Origin: Thermofilaceae archaeon
GTDB taxonomy: Archaea > Thermoproteota > Thermoprotei > Thermofilales > Thermofilaceae
Reading direction: 5' to 3'
Assembly (NCBI GenBank): GCA_038731975.1
Contig: JAVYQJ010000009.1
Span: 1 to 62,860, forward strand
DNA length: 62,860 bases
Below, piece after piece: positions 49,687 to 58,251 of this stretch. A program made the translations under genes and the position numbers. Below the pieces are notes generated by a model, which was not told the DNA's origin, did no database searches, and worked only from the letters and a program-made list of their open reading frames with translations. Positions within the stretch are counted from its first letter, which is position 1; each line of letters starts with the position of its first letter.

Positions 49687-49698
49687 CATTTTTACCTC
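49687..49698. promoter_or_regulatory. Shared TATA box for thg1 and the Gfo/Idh/MocA gene
   Basis: CATTTTTACCTC is centred 26 bases before the rightward ATG at 49718 and 27 bases before the leftward ATG at 49665. Confidence 0.5.
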
Positions 49699-49717
49699 TA
49701 ATCGTTGCGTAACACCG

Positions 49718-50725
49718 ATGGGGAAGCTTGGCGTAGCCGTTATCGGCTGCGGCTTTATTGGGAACGTCCACCTCAGAGCTTGGCGGAAGGTTGAAGGTGC
49801 TGATGTACTCGCCGTCGTCGATATAATCGAGGGTAGAGCCAAGAAGGCAGCGGAGGACTATAAGGTACCGCGCCGCTACACCGACTACACGAAGGTGCTC
49901 GAGAGCAAGGATGTGGATATAGTCGATATCTGCACCCCAACCTATACTCACGCGGAGATCGCGATCGCGTCAGCAAAGAGCGGGAAGCATGTACTAGTTG
50001 AAAAGCCGATAGCGCTACGCTTACGCGACGCTGACGAGATGATCAGGGCTGCTAAGAGCTCTGGCGTGAAGTTCATGGTGGCTCACTGCCTCCGGCTCTG
50101 GCCCGAGTACGTGGAAGCTAAGCGCCTCGTTGAAAGCGGGGATCTGGGAGAGCCCAGGATTGCAAGGGCGTACAGGCTCTCACCCTTCCCGGAGTGGGCG
50201 CTGTGGCACAAGGATCGAAGGCTCAGCGGCGGCGTGTTTGTTGACATGAGCATTCACGACGTAGACTTCCTACGCTGGGCTTTAGGTGACGTAGAGGAGG
50301 TTTTCGCTAGAGGGGGCACGCTGAGGACTCCCGATTCCACGTCGCACGACTACACGCACGCTATACTCAGGTTCAAGAACGGCGCGATAGCCTACGTTGA
50401 AGGCTCATGGATTCAGCCGCCCGGTTTCCCCTTCACTACGTACCTCGAAATCGTGGGGACAAGGGGCATGCTGGTAGTCGACAATCAATCCCCGGCGGCA
50501 CTGAGGGTTTACAGGCCGGGAGGGACATCAGTTGCGTTCACGCCGTTCGAGGATGATGCCTACGATAAGGAGATCAAACACTTTTACGAGTGCGTAGTGA
50601 AGGACCTAGAGCCCGCCGTTCCCGGCGAAGAGGCTAGGAAGACTCTCGAGGTAGTACTTGCCGCTGTCAAATCGGTTGACGAGGGCGCACCAGTTAAATT
50701 ACCCTTAGAGGGTGAGGTACTATGA
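49718..50725 (+). CDS. Gfo/Idh/MocA family dehydrogenase
   Basis: The 335-residue protein begins LGVAVIGCGFIGNVHLRAW, has the catalytic EKP in HVLVEKPIALR and the SIHDVDFLRWAL active-site motif. It is followed by a second such gene with a four-base ATGA overlap, so both are made together and may act on one substrate or form a heteromeric complex. The longer frame to 49676 crosses the promoter and is not used. Confidence 0.92.
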   Translation: MGKLGVAVIGCGFIGNVHLRAWRKVEGADVLAVVDIIEGRAKKAAEDYKVPRRYTDYTKVLESKDVDIVDICTPTYTHAEIAIASAKSGKHVLVEKPIALRLRDADEMIRAAKSSGVKFMVAHCLRLWPEYVEAKRLVESGDLGEPRIARAYRLSPFPEWALWHKDRRLSGGVFVDMSIHDVDFLRWALGDVEEVFARGGTLRTPDSTSHDYTHAILRFKNGAIAYVEGSWIQPPGFPFTTYLEIVGTRGMLVVDNQSPAALRVYRPGGTSVAFTPFEDDAYDKEIKHFYECVVKDLEPAVPGEEARKTLEVVLAAVKSVDEGAPVKLPLEGEVL

Positions 50726-51720
50726 GGAAGCTCAGGTTTGCCATCCTCTCCTTCGCTCACATTCACGCCTGGAGCTACGCTAGAGTGCTGAAGAGCCTCG
50801 AGGAGGCTGAGCTTGTCGCGATCTACGACGATGATCCGGAGAGGCTAAAGAGGGCGGCCGAGGCCTACGGCGTGAGGGACCTGTACAGCGATTACCAGCA
50901 GCTGCTAAAGCGTAGCGATATCGATGCTGTAATCATCGCGTCGGAGAACGCGAGGCACGCTGAGTTGGCTGTAGCAAGCGCGGAAGCTGGCAAGCACATC
51001 ATAGTTGAGAAGCCGCTGGCAACCACGCTGGAAGATGCCGAGAGGATGATCAAGGCGGCTGAGAAGGCTGGGGTGAAGCTGCAGCAGGCTTTCGTGATGA
51101 GGTACCACGATGCAACCGTAGCTGTGAAGAGGATGCTCGACGAGGGCGCTATCGGTAGGATACTGGCCATAACGACGACGAACCACGGGAAGTTCCCCGG
51201 CCTTTGGTTCGATGATCCTAAACTGGCTGGCGGAGGAGCAGTGATGGATCACACGGTCCATACGGCGGACCTGATGCGCTGGTACACGAGAGATGAAGTG
51301 GACGAAGTCTTCGCAGTGATCGGTAAGAACATCAGGCCGCAGTTAAGGTCGGAGGACTGCGCCTTAATCTCGCTCAAGTTCAGGAGCGGAGTTCTAGGGA
51401 GCATTGATTGCAGCTGGTCTAGGCACGAGGGTTGGCCGATCTGGGGCGACGTGTACCTGGCAATCTACGGCACAGAAGGCTTCATCGTCGTGGATGCCTT
51501 CAGGCCCTGCATAAACCTCGTGATTGACGGGAAACCGCTCGTCTGGCACTACTTCGGCCCCGATGCTGACTACAACATGATCAAGGACTTCGTTCGCGCG
51601 GTGCTGGAGGATCGACCTGTGAGAGCGTCCGGGTACGATGGCTACAAAGCCCTCGAGGTGGCGTTAGCCGCCTACGAGTCCCACCGCAGGGGCGCACCAG
51701 TCAAACTCCCCCTCCGCTAA
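50722..51720 (+). CDS. Gfo/Idh/MocA family dehydrogenase
   Basis: The 332-residue protein has FAILSFAHIHAWSYARVL in place of the usual glycine-rich turn, so the classical GxGxxG is lost. It keeps HIIVEKPLATTLEDAERM and the VMDHTVHTADLMRWY motif. The altered N-terminus suggests a changed cofactor grip. It is the second gene of a pair with the preceding dehydrogenase. The operon ends at a T-rich tract. Confidence 0.9.
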   Translation: MRKLRFAILSFAHIHAWSYARVLKSLEEAELVAIYDDDPERLKRAAEAYGVRDLYSDYQQLLKRSDIDAVIIASENARHAELAVASAEAGKHIIVEKPLATTLEDAERMIKAAEKAGVKLQQAFVMRYHDATVAVKRMLDEGAIGRILAITTTNHGKFPGLWFDDPKLAGGGAVMDHTVHTADLMRWYTRDEVDEVFAVIGKNIRPQLRSEDCALISLKFRSGVLGSIDCSWSRHEGWPIWGDVYLAIYGTEGFIVVDAFRPCINLVIDGKPLVWHYFGPDADYNMIKDFVRAVLEDRPVRASGYDGYKALEVALAAYESHRRGAPVKLPLR

Positions 51721-51734
51721 AAACTCTGAATGAA

Positions 51735-51764
51735 TTTTTCTAATTTCAAATTTTTCCTGCTTTT
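51735..51764 (+). terminator. T-rich terminator after the dehydrogenase pair
   Basis: Three T-tracts (51735-51739, 51751-51755 and 51761-51764) follow the stop codon, the usual archaeal intrinsic terminator form. Confidence 0.55.
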
Positions 51765-53017
51765 CACCAGTGATCGATAATCCATATATGGAATGGTTTA
51801 GGTTTAAAAATAGCTTTTAATGCTTCTCGAATCCTCCTAAGCGGTACCGAACTGCTGACTCGAGAGCTTAGGAGAACTTCGCTGAGGGAAGCGAAGCCGA
51901 AGAGCATGCGGTTGAACATCGTCGGATCGAGCTCCATTTCCGCTTCAGCACCCCCCTCGACAAGCTCAAGCCCCTCGTGACCGACCTTCACCGTAGCTTG
52001 CTGGCTCCTGTAGAGGAGCTTCAGCGTAAGAGGTTCGTCGATCCACCCAACCACCTTCACTGTTGAGAGTAGCGCGCGTAGGTTCAGAACCTCGGTCATG
52101 AAAACACCTCCACCACCACTCCGCTGAAAGTTCCGGAAGATCTTCGCGTAGCTCCCTACCATAGGTATAGAGGCTCTCACAACCCGGGCGCCCAGTTCTG
52201 AAGCTCTTTCAATAGCTGCGGTGTAGAGGGCCTGAAGAGCGTCAAATCTGCCTGGAGCGCTCATAATCTCAAGGATAGTGAGTGTCTCTTCCTCCCACGG
52301 CGCCTTAAACGTGGCAACATGACCCAGTACCTCGCCCCCTTCCCTTGCCACGAGGAAGTTACCCCGGCTCCTCTCAACGTAGAAGAAGCCGTGGTAGGCT
52401 GTGCGCTTGACGAGCTTTTCCACCCACTCTTGACGCGTCCTCGTGGGCCAACCGGTGTGGCGATCGCCTCTCTCCTCGTACAGTCTAGCAAGCTTCTCCA
52501 CATCCCTCTCCTCCCCCTCGCATACTTCAATCCACGGCACGCGTCTCGCAGCCGTCTTCGCGTCGCTGAGGGGTGCGACCGCGTATGTATCCACACAGAC
52601 GTCCACATAGCCGAGCCGCCTGTAGATCCTCTGAGGCCCGCTAGCGAAGCCGGTGAAGAGGGCGGTCAGCGGAAAGCCTTTAGCCGCATAGTCCTTCATC
52701 GCCTTCTCGAGGAGCCTCGTCGCATACCCACGCCCTCTACGGCTCGGGTGCGTAGCGACATTAGCAATCCCTGCCGTGCTCTGCGGGCCAGCAGCTGTTC
52801 GCAAGCGTTTCTCCACCACCTGGATATGCGAAACCAGCGATCCCTCCTCTTCAAGTAAGTAGGCCCCCTCCGGCCTGAACCCTTCGTTAAGCTTCGCCAG
52901 CTCCAACCACTTGCTCCCGTCAATGCCGTAGTTTCTGTAGGTATCGAAGCATTCCCGCAAGAGGGCGGCTATGGAGTCCTCGTCACCCGGCCTATACGTT
53001 CTTACAGACTCACCCAC
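51764..53017 (-). CDS. GNAT acetyltransferase with SCP2-like C-terminal domain (Eis-like)
   Basis: The 417-residue protein has a tandem GNAT arrangement. The first domain carries the acetyl-CoA loop ANVATHPSRRGRGYATRLLE, and a second fold follows (about 160-290). A C-terminal sterol-carrier-like domain ends it (KVGHEGLELVEGGAEAEMEL). This is the layout of Eis-type acetyltransferases, which acetylate amines on drugs or proteins. The GTG at 53017 is supported by a TATA box 25 bases upstream, so the first six codons of the longer frame are not used. Confidence 0.85.
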   Translation of the reverse strand: MGESVRTYRPGDEDSIAALLRECFDTYRNYGIDGSKWLELAKLNEGFRPEGAYLLEEEGSLVSHIQVVEKRLRTAAGPQSTAGIANVATHPSRRGRGYATRLLEKAMKDYAAKGFPLTALFTGFASGPQRIYRRLGYVDVCVDTYAVAPLSDAKTAARRVPWIEVCEGEERDVEKLARLYEERGDRHTGWPTRTRQEWVEKLVKRTAYHGFFYVERSRGNFLVAREGGEVLGHVATFKAPWEEETLTILEIMSAPGRFDALQALYTAAIERASELGARVVRASIPMVGSYAKIFRNFQRSGGGGVFMTEVLNLRALLSTVKVVGWIDEPLTLKLLYRSQQATVKVGHEGLELVEGGAEAEMELDPTMFNRMLFGFASLSEVLLSSRVSSSVPLRRIREALKAIFKPKPFHIWIIDHW

Positions 53018-53035
53018 TTGGTGATGTCTCCGCAC

Positions 53036-53048
53036 AGGTAAAAAATGC
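53036..53048 (-). promoter_or_regulatory. TATA box for the GNAT gene
   Basis: GCATTTTTTACCT on the minus strand is centred 25-27 bases before the GTG at 53017. Confidence 0.45.
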
Positions 53049-53059
53049 TAACGGAACCG

Positions 53060-53860
53060 TTACTTCCTGCCGGAGGCGACGAAAACACTGGCGCCCAGTA
53101 GGCCGACGCCCGTTGCCGCGAACATTACTACGATGAGAGACCTTACAAGGCCTTGCACACGTGCCGGAAGAGCTCCCACGAAGAAGTCTGCTACCCCCTC
53201 TGACACGGCGACGCTAACGGCGACCACCAGCGCGGGTATGCTCGCCAGAAGCAGAGCGAGCACCAGCTCTCTCTTAGGTGTTACACCCTCAGTGCATTCT
53301 TTCCTGACATCAGGAGGGGTTAAGTGGGGGAGGGCTATCACAAGCCCGCGGAGAATGGGTGGGACGGCTAGCAGCTGGAAGGGGATCATCGTAGAAAACC
53401 ACCAGGTAGTCAATCCTACAGATAGCCCGGGGATCATCTGCACGGGTAGAGCACCTATAGCAGCTTTATACGAGGTGTACAGCACCGCACAGAGCGCGTT
53501 ACCGAGTAGGAGACAGAGTAGCGAAGCGGTGATAAACCTGGGCCAGCGGAATCTCCCCTCTAGGAGCTTGCCCAGAAGGAAGAAGGCAGCAAAATTGGAA
53601 GGTACAGCAGCGATCAAGCTCGGGAGGTACAGCGTTCCATGCTTTATGGAGTCGGCAACCAGGGTGCCTAAAGCTGCACCTACGCCGCCAACCCAAGGGC
53701 CAAAGAGCACGGCGAAAACGGATGGTATTACGATCGCAGGCCTGAACTGCCCCATCCCCCACGGGCTCTGTATGTACGCTGTAGCATAGGCTCCGCAAGC
53801 GTAGAGAGCTGCGTTCAAGCTAACTAAGGCTGTTGTAAAGGCCACCCCTCGTTTTACCAC
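53060..53860 (-). CDS. ECF transporter S-component-like membrane protein
   Basis: The 266-residue protein has about six membrane spans. Its N-terminal half (NAALYACGAYATAYIQ, GVGAALGTLVADSIKHGT) resembles substrate-binding S components of ECF vitamin importers. No ECF ATPase or T component is encoded nearby, so it may share a module encoded elsewhere or work alone. The substrate cannot be read from sequence. The GTG start is about 27 bases from a TATA box. Confidence 0.65.
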   Translation of the reverse strand: MVKRGVAFTTALVSLNAALYACGAYATAYIQSPWGMGQFRPAIVIPSVFAVLFGPWVGGVGAALGTLVADSIKHGTLYLPSLIAAVPSNFAAFFLLGKLLEGRFRWPRFITASLLCLLLGNALCAVLYTSYKAAIGALPVQMIPGLSVGLTTWWFSTMIPFQLLAVPPILRGLVIALPHLTPPDVRKECTEGVTPKRELVLALLLASIPALVVAVSVAVSEGVADFFVGALPARVQGLVRSLIVVMFAATGVGLLGASVFVASGRK

Positions 53861-53881
53861 GCGAGCATGGTTATCGACGTC

Positions 53882-53891
53882 GCAAATATGT
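53882..53891 (-). promoter_or_regulatory. TATA box for the S-component-like gene
   Basis: ACATATTTGC on the minus strand is centred 27 bases before the GTG at 53860. Confidence 0.4.
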
Positions 53892-53950
53892 ATTGTTATA
53901 ATGATTTAAACATTTAAAACATGAGAGTGACGCCCGGAAGGGAAGAAAGA

Positions 53951-53960
53951 TTGATTAATG
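53951..53960 (+). promoter_or_regulatory. TATA-like box before the second C/D sRNA
   Basis: TTGATTAATG is centred about 26 bases before the expected sRNA 5' end near 53982. Confidence 0.35.
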
Positions 53961-53983
53961 GTCTCCTGATGTTTCTCGTGGCT

Positions 53984-54031
53984 GTGAAGAAAAAGCGCCT
54001 TCTGACTCTTGATGAGCGGAAGTACCACTGA
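53984..54031 (+). ncRNA. Second C/D box sRNA candidate
   Basis: On the plus strand a 48-base stretch has box C GTGAAGA (53984-53990, one mismatch), D' CTGA (54002-54005), C' TTGATGA (54009-54015) and D CTGA (54028-54031). The guide segments are 11 and 12 bases and the spacer three. GGC before box C can pair with GCC after box D, giving a short terminal stem. The first box is imperfect, so this is less certain than the one at 20 kb. The guides would target AAGGCGCUUUU and UGGUACUUCCGC. Confidence 0.55.
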
Positions 54032-54037
54032 GCCGCG

Positions 54038-54889
54038 CTACCTGCTTAGGATCCTTCTCAGAGCAGCTAGGTTGTCTTTCGCCGCTCGAATGCCATCCTC
54101 GGGGTACTTGGGCTTCTCCAGGTCTGGGTAGAATTCGGGTGGGCATTCGACGTTGAGGTAGCCGTCGTAACCCCCAACTTCCTTCAGCAGTTTTATCACC
54201 TTCGGCCAGTCAATGCTGCCCATACCCACGTGGCGGAAGCCCCTTATGTTGCCCACGTTTACGTCAAAGTCCTTCACGTGGACCATGGCTATCCTCCCCC
54301 TCAGCAGTTTGATCCAGTGCTCGTGGTAGCCGAAGGCAACGAGGTTCCCAACGTCTAGGTAGGCCTTCACGTAGTCAGAGTCGATCTCGTCCAAGAACCT
54401 TCTGAACTCGAGTGGGCTGTAGAGGAAGCGGTTCCATACGTTCTCCACCCCGCATGTGACTCCCAGCTCTTCCGCGATCTTTGCGGCCTCCCTGAGCGAG
54501 AGCTTAGCGTAATCGTAAGTCACTTCGTAGGGCACCTCGGGTCTAGCGACTGCCGGTACGACGAGGAGAACCTTAGCATCCAGATCCCTCGCGAGCTCCA
54601 GGCCGAGCCTGACGAACTCGAGAGCCGCCTTACGCTCGGCCTCGCTTGGAGAGCCTAGGTTGTACTTCCAAAAGACCCCAGTTGCAACGCTGGGTATCTC
54701 GAGACCCACCTCCCTAATCTTTCTCCTCTCCTCCTTTGAGATGTCCCGAGGGTGTAGAAGGCTGTCATCGTATACCACTTCAGCCCCATCGTAGCCAATC
54801 TCCTTCGCCGTCCTCACAGCTTCAGCCAGATCTGGTCTCTGGGCGTAACCGAAGCCGATCAACGTCCAGAGGTTTAAACCAACCTTCAC
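54038..54889 (-). CDS. Sugar phosphate isomerase/epimerase family TIM-barrel protein
   Basis: The 283-residue protein belongs to the same AP-endonuclease-2-like family as the pair near 5 kb. It shows TCGVENVWNRF, VKAYLDVGNLVAF, IAMVHVKDFD and YLNVECPPEF as the metal-site segments. It is the last gene of a three-gene operon led by uridine phosphorylase and overlaps the membrane protease gene by four bases. It may isomerise a pentose or keto sugar, and the link to nucleosides is only by position. Confidence 0.88.
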   Translation of the reverse strand: MKVGLNLWTLIGFGYAQRPDLAEAVRTAKEIGYDGAEVVYDDSLLHPRDISKEERRKIREVGLEIPSVATGVFWKYNLGSPSEAERKAALEFVRLGLELARDLDAKVLLVVPAVARPEVPYEVTYDYAKLSLREAAKIAEELGVTCGVENVWNRFLYSPLEFRRFLDEIDSDYVKAYLDVGNLVAFGYHEHWIKLLRGRIAMVHVKDFDVNVGNIRGFRHVGMGSIDWPKVIKLLKEVGGYDGYLNVECPPEFYPDLEKPKYPEDGIRAAKDNLAALRRILSR

Positions 54890-55695
54890 GTGTTATTGCG
54901 CGAGGCTGCCGTATAAGTGGATTGCCCCACCTTCAGGCTCCAAAATGCTACAGCTGCTGCGGCAACCAACCCGGATAGGAGTGAGATCAGAGCGTAACTG
55001 CTCGTCGTCTGAGCCGTCACTCCATTTCCCTCCCGTACAACTTCGACCAGCTCAATCCCCATCAGCTCGATGGACCCTCCAGACATCATCGCTATCGCGA
55101 TAAGGATCTGAAAAACGAGAAAAGAGCACAGCAGGGCGTAACCGAGGGTCGCAGAAGCGTTGAGGAACGCCCACGAGAGGCGAGAAGGTTCTCCCCCCAC
55201 GATTTCGATGGCCTCGCCCACATCCCTCACCCTCGCGTGACGACCAGTACCCGCAGCAATGATCGCTAGGGTTAGGTCGCCGGCAGAACCCACCGTGTTC
55301 ACTAGGCTTAGCCAGATTAAAAGCCCCCTAATCCATTCGAATGGCTGGGCGAGCAGCAAAACTACCCAGGAGAAAAGCAGGGGGGTGAGAGCCACCACTA
55401 GCCACTTCGCGAGCGGTAGTTCACTGCGGATGCTAACGTAAAGCCCTAGGGGTAGCGCACCCCTCCTCCACACTCCAATCGAGATTCCGCGAGCCCCTAA
55501 GAGGAGAGCGGCGACTGCGTGCAATAGCTCGTGCAGTACAACGGAGGCTAATATAGCTGCGAGAAACGTTGCCCAATCGGCTTGTAGCGAGCCGAAGAGG
55601 TGGCTGACGAACGAAGCCCAAGCAACAAAGAGGAGGAAGCCAAGCCCGAACACCCTGCCCAGGACCCGTGAAACGTTCAGGTGCACGCTAAGCAC
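54886..55695 (-). CDS. Membrane zinc metalloprotease-like protein (DUF3267)
   Basis: The 269-residue membrane protein has the zincin motif H55-E56-L57-L58-H59-A60, and GSAGDLTLAI later as the probable third ligand, the pattern of DUF3267 proteins. About five hydrophobic segments surround the site. Such proteins are thought to be membrane proteases, but few have known targets. It overlaps the uridine phosphorylase gene by eight bases and the isomerase gene by four, so all three are one operon. Confidence 0.78.
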   Translation of the reverse strand: MLSVHLNVSRVLGRVFGLGFLLFVAWASFVSHLFGSLQADWATFLAAILASVVLHELLHAVAALLLGARGISIGVWRRGALPLGLYVSIRSELPLAKWLVVALTPLLFSWVVLLLAQPFEWIRGLLIWLSLVNTVGSAGDLTLAIIAAGTGRHARVRDVGEAIEIVGGEPSRLSWAFLNASATLGYALLCSFLVFQILIAIAMMSGGSIELMGIELVEVVREGNGVTAQTTSSYALISLLSGLVAAAAVAFWSLKVGQSTYTAASRNNT

Positions 55696-56437
55696 CCAAC
55701 TTGACGATGGATCTCAGAGCCCCCCTAGCAGCCCTGAGTTCGAGCCTCTGCCGAGCCTCAACGTTTGCCTCCATGAACTCGCCTGTGGCTAGATTATCGA
55801 TCACGAGCAGTGCTGCTCCAGTCCTCAACCCGCGTAACCTGGCAACTGTGAATATGGTCGCGCACTCCATCTCCACAGCGATCGCGCCGAGAGCTCTCCA
55901 AGGCTCGAGGTTCGCCTCTTCTGCATGGAAGGCGTCGCTCGAAGCCACAACACCCCTGTGCACGTTGAAGCCCTCCTCCCGGAGCTCTTTCTCGAGCTCT
56001 AAAACCACCTCCGGGTCCGCAACCGCCGGGTAGCAGACGTTGGGAGCGTACATGCCGGGAGTGCCGCCTGGCTGGTAGAGCGCTCCCAGCGCTACAACGG
56101 CGTCGCCAACCCTCACCTTATCGGTTAGGCCGCCGCAGGTGCCGAGCCTCACGATCAGCCTAGCCCCCAACATTTTGAGCTCCTCAACGGCGATCGCGGC
56201 TGAAGGGCCACCGATCCCGTGCGTTGCCACAGTCACGCGAACCCCTTCAAAGAAGCCCGTGTACGTGTTGTAACCCCGGTGAAGGTTCACAGCCTTCGCG
56301 TCAACCAGCAGCTCCCGGGCAATCAGCTCAGCCCGACCCGGATCCCCAACAGCTAGAACCCTTTCAGCCACATCCCCCGGTTTCGCCAGAATGTGGTAAG
56401 GCCTAGTCGCCAAAACGTGTTTTGAGGGTTTAAGCAT
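55688..56437 (-). CDS. udp: Uridine phosphorylase / purine nucleoside phosphorylase family
   Basis: The 249-residue protein has the PNP/UDP fold motifs RVLAVGDPGRAELIA, VTVATHGIGGPSAAI, LIVRLGTCGGL and AIAVEMECATIFTVA. It cleaves nucleosides with phosphate to free base and ribose 1-phosphate. Sequence does not fix whether uridine or purine nucleosides are used. It leads a three-gene operon behind a duplicated promoter, and its product could feed DeoC after mutase action. Confidence 0.9.
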   Translation of the reverse strand: MLKPSKHVLATRPYHILAKPGDVAERVLAVGDPGRAELIARELLVDAKAVNLHRGYNTYTGFFEGVRVTVATHGIGGPSAAIAVEELKMLGARLIVRLGTCGGLTDKVRVGDAVVALGALYQPGGTPGMYAPNVCYPAVADPEVVLELEKELREEGFNVHRGVVASSDAFHAEEANLEPWRALGAIAVEMECATIFTVARLRGLRTGAALLVIDNLATGEFMEANVEARQRLELRAARGALRSIVKLGA

Positions 56438-56454
56438 GGATCTCCTCCCCTATT

Positions 56455-56502
56455 CACGATTATAGCCACGATTATAGCCTTTACTCCAAACTTTACTCCA
56501 AA
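56455..56502 (-). promoter_or_regulatory. Tandemly duplicated promoter of the uridine phosphorylase operon
   Basis: Two 12-base units are each present twice in a row: CACGATTATAGC at 56455-56466 and 56467-56478, then CTTTACTCCAAA at 56479-56490 and 56491-56502. Read on the minus strand the first pair gives two TATA boxes (CTATAATC). The near one is centred about 26 bases before the ATG at 56437. The upstream pair may be a repeated operator. Confidence 0.65.
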
Positions 56503-56643
56503 GGGATCACGCGTGCGCAGGCTTGCACGCTTGCAAACGCGACACTATTCAGAAACTGTACAAAAAATGCCTCCAACACGCAACATAGGGTGGAGCACTG
56601 GACTGGGGCACCGGGGGCCGGCTGACACGAGAAGGTTTCCCGG

Positions 56644-58251
56644 TTAGGGTCTTGCTTCAACGAAGAGGCCGAGAGGCGCTCTCAAAGTGCAACCGCTGGC
56701 AAACCTGTAGTAGAGAAGACTCTCCCTAACGTAAACTTCAACAGACGAATCCGTGCCACAAACCATCCCGCCTTGGTTTGTGATACCTGCTACGGCTCCT
56801 CCTACAATGGGTACGCCGAGGCCTCCGACGAAGCTGCAGAAGGCATCGATTGCGGATTCGGCCAGCGGTATCGACAACCTCGGGAGTACAGCATCGGCCA
56901 CCACCGATATGAACGCGCCGACAGGCACCTGGAGAATCGTAGCATCACAGGGTACAAGAACTGGGTAGAGAGTACTAGTGCTAAGAACCAGGTTCTCGTC
57001 AACGTCGAGCCTTCCATCATCCAGCGGCGGGAAGCTCGTCAAAACCCTCCTCCACCGAGTCCCCCCGTAGAACCAGTCCATGATACTGTCGTGCAACAAC
57101 CCGAACTCGCGACCACCCTGAACAACGCCCCCAACCGTAAGAACATCTGTAATCCGAACAGTCCTCCCAACCGTAAGAACATCTGCAACAATGGCTTCAA
57201 CCCGATCTTCAACCTTCTGGCAAACCCTCCCACCACCAGGAGTCAAACTACAATAGAACAATTCACCAAAACTTATAGAAAACCTACCCCAAACGAAGAT
57301 CCAAGACGCCCGTGGCGGGCATACGCTAGCTCCGTCACTGAAGGGGACGTAAGCATGGCTACCCAGGGTTGAGCCTGCAACGTTGAAGTCCACGGGTGGG
57401 AGAAGCCCATCGCTGATCCTATTGAAGATTTGGCCCGAAGCCCAGACTAAGCGGAAATTGCTGTTAAAGCTTAACGCGAAGCCGATCACGGCAACGAGCT
57501 GTGGTGCTTGGCTGGATGGGTTGTTGAGGATGAGGATGGGTATCTTGATGTAGGTTACGCCGCTGGCGTTTCGGAAGTAGCTGGCCGGTAGAGTGGAGGT
57601 TAGGTTTTCCACTCTTACAACCGCTCTAACGTGGTACTCGTACCAGCTAGTGTAAAGGGGTTCAACACCGGCAGAACCATCAGCCTGCTGAGGGTCGATT
57701 CTCTCCGCTAGCTCCGGTTGCAGGTGGAGGGTTTCGCGGTTTACGAGTGGCACTGGCTCACCCCTCCACAAGTGTAGGATGTACCTGTACGCCTTCGGCT
57801 TGAGTAGTTCGCTCGGCTTGTACTCGATTGTTGCGGTACCGTGGTAGAGGAGTTGGCCGTTGGACGCGTTGCCAACGTAGGCTCGAACAATCAAAGCCGT
57901 CGTGAGGGTTTCCGGGTCTCCACCCCTACTCTCCACCAGGTTGACCCAGCCTTCCGCAATCCTCTGCAGCTGCTGGTGGCTGATGTATGCAGCACCCCTA
58001 CCCCTGTAGCAGGAGTAGAGCAGCTTTACCGTGTCACCGCCCATCGATGCTGGCGCAACCGCGTCGATGAATAAGCACCAAACCACACCCCTGTGAGCCA
58101 GCAAACCGGTTTCATCGGTGTGCGAGTACAAGCGGAGCTCAATGTAGAAGCCCGGTGATGCTTTAAGCGCGAGTAGCGCGAGAGCGGTAGCAGCTACAGA
58201 CGCTAAAACGAGAGTAAGCGGAAGCAGATCAGGCTTACCGAGCTTCCACAC
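56644..58251 (-). CDS. Exported, cysteine-rich protein of unknown function
   Basis: The 535-residue protein has an N-terminal membrane anchor or signal (about residues 9-30) and a long external part with many beta strands and about eleven cysteines. Paired disulphides are plausible on a hot cell surface. Near residues 355-375 it carries a short repeat (ADVLTVG and TDVLTVG) made by a 20-base direct repeat in the DNA. I recognise no family. It has its own promoter and no co-transcribed neighbour. Confidence 0.65.
   Translation of the reverse strand: MWKLGKPDLLPLTLVLASVAATALALLALKASPGFYIELRLYSHTDETGLLAHRGVVWCLFIDAVAPASMGGDTVKLLYSCYRGRGAAYISHQQLQRIAEGWVNLVESRGGDPETLTTALIVRAYVGNASNGQLLYHGTATIEYKPSELLKPKAYRYILHLWRGEPVPLVNRETLHLQPELAERIDPQQADGSAGVEPLYTSWYEYHVRAVVRVENLTSTLPASYFRNASGVTYIKIPILILNNPSSQAPQLVAVIGFALSFNSNFRLVWASGQIFNRISDGLLPPVDFNVAGSTLGSHAYVPFSDGASVCPPRASWIFVWGRFSISFGELFYCSLTPGGGRVCQKVEDRVEAIVADVLTVGRTVRITDVLTVGGVVQGGREFGLLHDSIMDWFYGGTRWRRVLTSFPPLDDGRLDVDENLVLSTSTLYPVLVPCDATILQVPVGAFISVVADAVLPRLSIPLAESAIDAFCSFVGGLGVPIVGGAVAGITNQGGMVCGTDSSVEVYVRESLLYYRFASGCTLRAPLGLFVEARP
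57130..57185. repeat. Direct repeat within the exported-protein gene
   Basis: CCCAACCGTAAGAACATCTG occurs at 57130-57149 and again at 57166-57185, 36 bases apart, so the repeat is in frame and encodes the DVLTVG repeat. Confidence 0.7.

Noticed and set aside
49666-49842. N-terminal extension of thg1
   Set aside because: It crosses the shared promoter and overlaps the divergent dehydrogenase gene.
53133-53789. A 218-codon frame antisense to the S-component-like gene
   Set aside because: Serine/proline/threonine-rich shadow with no family resemblance, whereas the membrane protein on the other strand is clear.
53921-54031. A 36-codon open frame starting at an ATG about 23 bases after a TATA-like box
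   Set aside because: The second half coincides with the C/D box sRNA candidate, and the residue pattern is unlike a conserved small protein. A coding role is not excluded.
56773-57372. A 199-codon frame antisense to the exported protein
   Set aside because: Composition and repeats are those of a shadow frame, with no promoter.
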